Shown: positions 61,236 through 64,000 of the stretch, in pieces | How the letters are laid out: the number at the start of each line of letters is the position of its first letter | Position numbering within the stretch: position 1 is the first letter of the stretch | NCBI GenBank assembly: GCA_951799445.1 | Contig: OX637296.1 | Coordinates: forward strand, 10,602,001 to 10,666,000 | Source of the DNA: Pseudisothecium myosuroides | Taxonomy: Eukaryota > Streptophyta > Bryopsida > Hypnales > Lembophyllaceae | Length of the DNA stretch: 64,000 bases | Direction: 5' to 3' | The notes under the pieces: generated by a model | Told to the model about the DNA's origin: nothing | Database searches by the model: none | The model's input: the letters and a program-made list of their open reading frames with translations, nothing else | Made by a program: the position numbers and the translations under genes

Positions 61236-63855
61236 CTAACCATTATGTACTTCCTCATCAGCATCATTAACCAACGCTTGATCACTCTTGCTGTTCGCCA
61301 TCAACTCATTTCCAGCGTCAGGACCTGCAAAATCGCTAACTTCCGTTGTCTTGGACTCTACTTCCATCGTAACAGCTTCTGGCTCCGGTTCATCCGCAAA
61401 AGAGAGTCGCTGGTGCATTTGATTTGCTTCAGTTTTGGTTACAAGAACACCTATATTTGACCTGCCTCTCCAACACGCCACAGCCGTGCTCATAGCTCCT
61501 GTGTTGGCGGCAGCATCAGGCCCCTCTGCAAACAAGTACCCAACATCTATGAACAATGTAACATTGTGACAATACAATGTTGCATGTAAAGTACTGTTCG
61601 AGAATTATAATATGGGCTCGCAAGACTAAGGAACGTGGTCTAGAACCCTTTTTCCACTTATTGAATTATTTATTTCCCCGATTGTAGGCGACTTCTTATC
61701 ATAACATTGTGATTGTGGTAAGAGTACAAACGTTTAAACTGGGTATATCCGTTGCCTAGGGCTTGGTGAGAGAACAGTTGACATGATGGTGAAATCAAAG
61801 AGGTCTGGGTGTCCACTGTTCCTATTTAGTGAGAGCCGCACTATTTTGAACCCCAAAAGTGATGGGCGTCATGGGCCAATCAAATAGTCTCTTTTGGAAC
61901 TGACACTGCATAGAATGAACAGCGTAGTGAGGGAATAGGAAGTGTCGCTGAATGAGCATTAAACCAAAGTCAGAAGGGTAAGTGCTCAAAAGTACCAGTG
62001 GGCAGGGCAACGACGCAGCATCCATGCTTCAGCTCCCGCAAGGAAGCAGCAAAGTCGGAGTCATCAAAGGCTGAAAAAGAAACAACTTTGTCTGCAAGCA
62101 ACCGCATAAAGTCTTTCCGTGAGGCTTTTACAATCTGCCTTGTCATGTGAGGTAGCAACACTGGGAGGCCTTCTGATGATATCCTGAAGATACAAGTTGT
62201 GTCAGCTTCTTTCAGCTGTTGTCGTTCCTGAAGCACACAACCAAAAATCAACCATTTAAAATCCCGTATCTGAGAATATCAGGTGCTCCCCAGGTCAGAG
62301 ATTTAGGATCACAAAGTGCAGTAAGAATTGACATTGGATGAAAAGGGTGGTTTAGAGACTCACAAAAATCTTCAAACCGGCAGATGTGATCTTCATTTGT
62401 TCACCTGCTCGATAATTCTGCTGAATAGTGCTACTTACGGAAGCTGATACGTAGTAAATACGTTTGCAGCGTGTGAGATCTTCACTTCTAACCACAAGAT
62501 GCTGGTGCACAGGAAACGTATCTTTTATTCCATAAAACTCCACAAGACTCTTAATAATCTTCTCGTCTTTGAGAAAAAGAACAGGATCAACTCCTTTCCA
62601 ACGTCCTTGACGTTGTATACGACCAATTGCATTCGGATCCTTTGTCTCAACCACCTTCTCATCTTCCAGTATAATGTCAAAATTCCCTCTCGATCCTTCT
62701 CCAGGTTCCTTGATACTTTCTTCCTCTAGGGTTAAACCTTTCGTCTTTTCGCCTTCTGTGGGAAGTCATGAAACCCAACTGAATGAGACACCCAGCAAGA
62801 AGCTGCTCATGTGCACTACGTAAAACTACGAGTTAGTGCTACACTGGAATAAACTCTACAGAAGGTAGGGGCTGCCTATTTAATCCTGAAACGACGAGCC
62901 CATCACCATCATCCTCGGCCAAAAAATTATTCTCTGCCATGATAGATAGCTATATTCCTGGTTTCTACAGTAACCCTGAAAGTCATTCATCGGACACTTT
63001 GAGTCCTCAGCGGCGTTACTGGGCTAAGAAATAGCAACACCAATAAATTGTTCTTTCACTTTTAAAAGCCCTATCCGCGAACAAAGCCAAAGAGTGATGT
63101 AAATAAGGTCCACAGTGCAGCAAATGAAGCATTGATTCATACCAAATACAGTCTCTTCTATTCCAGCTCCATTCTCAATCTCAATTGTGCCTTCAGGTCG
63201 AAGATCCGATAAGTCGCCTTCAGGCAGAATATCTGCAACGTCTTCATTGTTCAAGATGGTGGAATCTGTCATGACATCAGGTATATCTGTCTTGATATCA
63301 GGAGCATTTATCAGTAATCCTTTCTCTCCATCCGCAATGACAGTCTCTTCACCTGCAATGGCACCCTCTTTGTCTGCGGTACAACAAACAAATTCAGAAC
63401 TAAAAGATACCACAAGCCCGTATATGTATAATGAATCGTTCTGAGAAGACGGAAAATACTTTATAACTAAAATAAAATAGAAATATCTTATGTTTTCTTC
63501 TAACATTACAACATTCAAAATTTTAAAAAAATTGGTGCTGCCCAGACATAAATAACCCGAAGCATTGTACAAGTTCAGACCTGAGCGCTCACGTAAAATC
63601 CGAGTCTTGTGTGACTGTTTGATTTTAGGAATGACTGCATGAACCAAAAAGCAAGATAAGGTAATAAACAACAGAACGCAGTAAGCCTTGACCATGGATT
63701 TTTTTTTTGACTGCCATGATTGGACTAGTCCACCTTATGTCCAAATAGATTTCAAAAACACCAATCAAAGCTGATAACCAATAACAGATGTCCGTAAAAA
63801 ACTCTCTTGGAATCTCCCAAGTGTCAGAAAGGAAGTATAACACAAGATGCATACC
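61236..63855 (-). CDS. TRM4: tRNA (cytosine-5)-methyltransferase TRM4/NSUN2, C-terminal part
   Basis: Exons, in transcript order: one ending at 63855 (start unclear), 63634-63581, 63373-63143, 62755-62364, 62227-61996, 61525-61236. Phases close. The gene continues beyond the right edge, where the SAM-dependent catalytic domain with its two cysteines should lie. What is present is the family's C-terminal region: GRWKGVDPVLFLKDE, FPVHQHLVVRSED, CKRIYYVSASV, MKITSAGLKIF, FRISSEGLPVLLPHMTRQIV, GCCVVAL and ACWRGRSNIGVLV. The family methylates cytosine-5 in tRNAs, in the nucleus or nucleolus. Between the catalytic and C-terminal regions an acidic exon (63373-63143) adds about 77 residues rich in D, E, I and T. 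After the last motif a further tail of about 60 residues, also acidic, ends in EEVHNG. The exon ending at 63855 (reading DVISKSV) is the least certain. Confidence 0.9.
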
Positions 63856-64000
63856 TACGGATTTGCTGATTACGTCATTGTAGATATTTAGATAAAGTCG
63901 AACACAAATGACAGAAAAACAGCTGCCTCAACAGCTGAGTGTATAAGAATGCAGAGACAGAAAGACACCAATGAAAGGACTTCCCAAAGTGAAAAAAACC

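Noticed and set aside
62844..62957. Possible extra acidic exon of TRM4 (reading AENNFLAEDDGDG)
   Set aside because: The flanking exons join in perfect phase without it, and its donor would be weak.

Overview
This window looks like nuclear DNA of a land plant or close streptophyte. The genes have short spliceable introns, and the recognisable products are plant-type: a GT14 glucuronosyltransferase, a CMP-sialic-acid-transporter-like nucleotide-sugar transporter, L-2-hydroxyglutarate dehydrogenase, ribosomal protein eL19 and a TRM4/NSUN2 tRNA methyltransferase. The DNA is AT-rich and gene-poor, with about six genes in 64 kb. Species cannot be named from the sequence. A non-seed plant is possible but is only inference.

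Layout. At 2371-10537 on the minus strand lies a 16-exon gene for an unrecognised coiled-coil protein of about 962 residues. Its first intron carries a tandem repeat. At 11212-12444 (minus) is an intronless GlcAT14-type gene whose last codons and 3' flank are tandemly triplicated. At 18441-21406 (minus) is a complete 8-exon nucleotide-sugar transporter. At 27398-30855 (minus) is a complete 7-exon L2HGDH with a transposon in intron 3. At 59051-60361 (plus) is the two-exon eL19 gene. From 61236 to the right edge (minus) lies the C-terminal part of TRM4/NSUN2. I built exon models by hand and checked that splice phases close.

Between L2HGDH and eL19, at about 35.3-55.3 kb, lies a tandem array of eight related macro-units with no recognisable gene. 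Seven units carry the same small module: a TATA-like box exactly 30 bp upstream of a tRNA-like sequence of 84-93 nt. This sequence has a 7-bp acceptor-like stem, a UUCG-capped hairpin where a long variable arm would be, an intact T-arm/B-box and discriminator A. Six of the seven have a T-run immediately downstream. The middle, where D and anticodon arms would be, varies in sequence and length. Each unit also carries one to five copies of a roughly 220-bp sub-repeat.

The units are near-copies of each other, so they act as internal empty-site controls for transposon insertions. They show a family of at least nine elements (638-933 bp native length, termini CCCCTAAA, TTAA at both ends; piggyBac- or Kolobok-like, non-autonomous), TAA/TA-target MITEs, a 9-bp-duplication Mutator-like MITE, and several nested insertions. 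The best candidate for something undescribed is the repeated TATA plus tRNA-like RNA module. Second is the TTAA-target element family.
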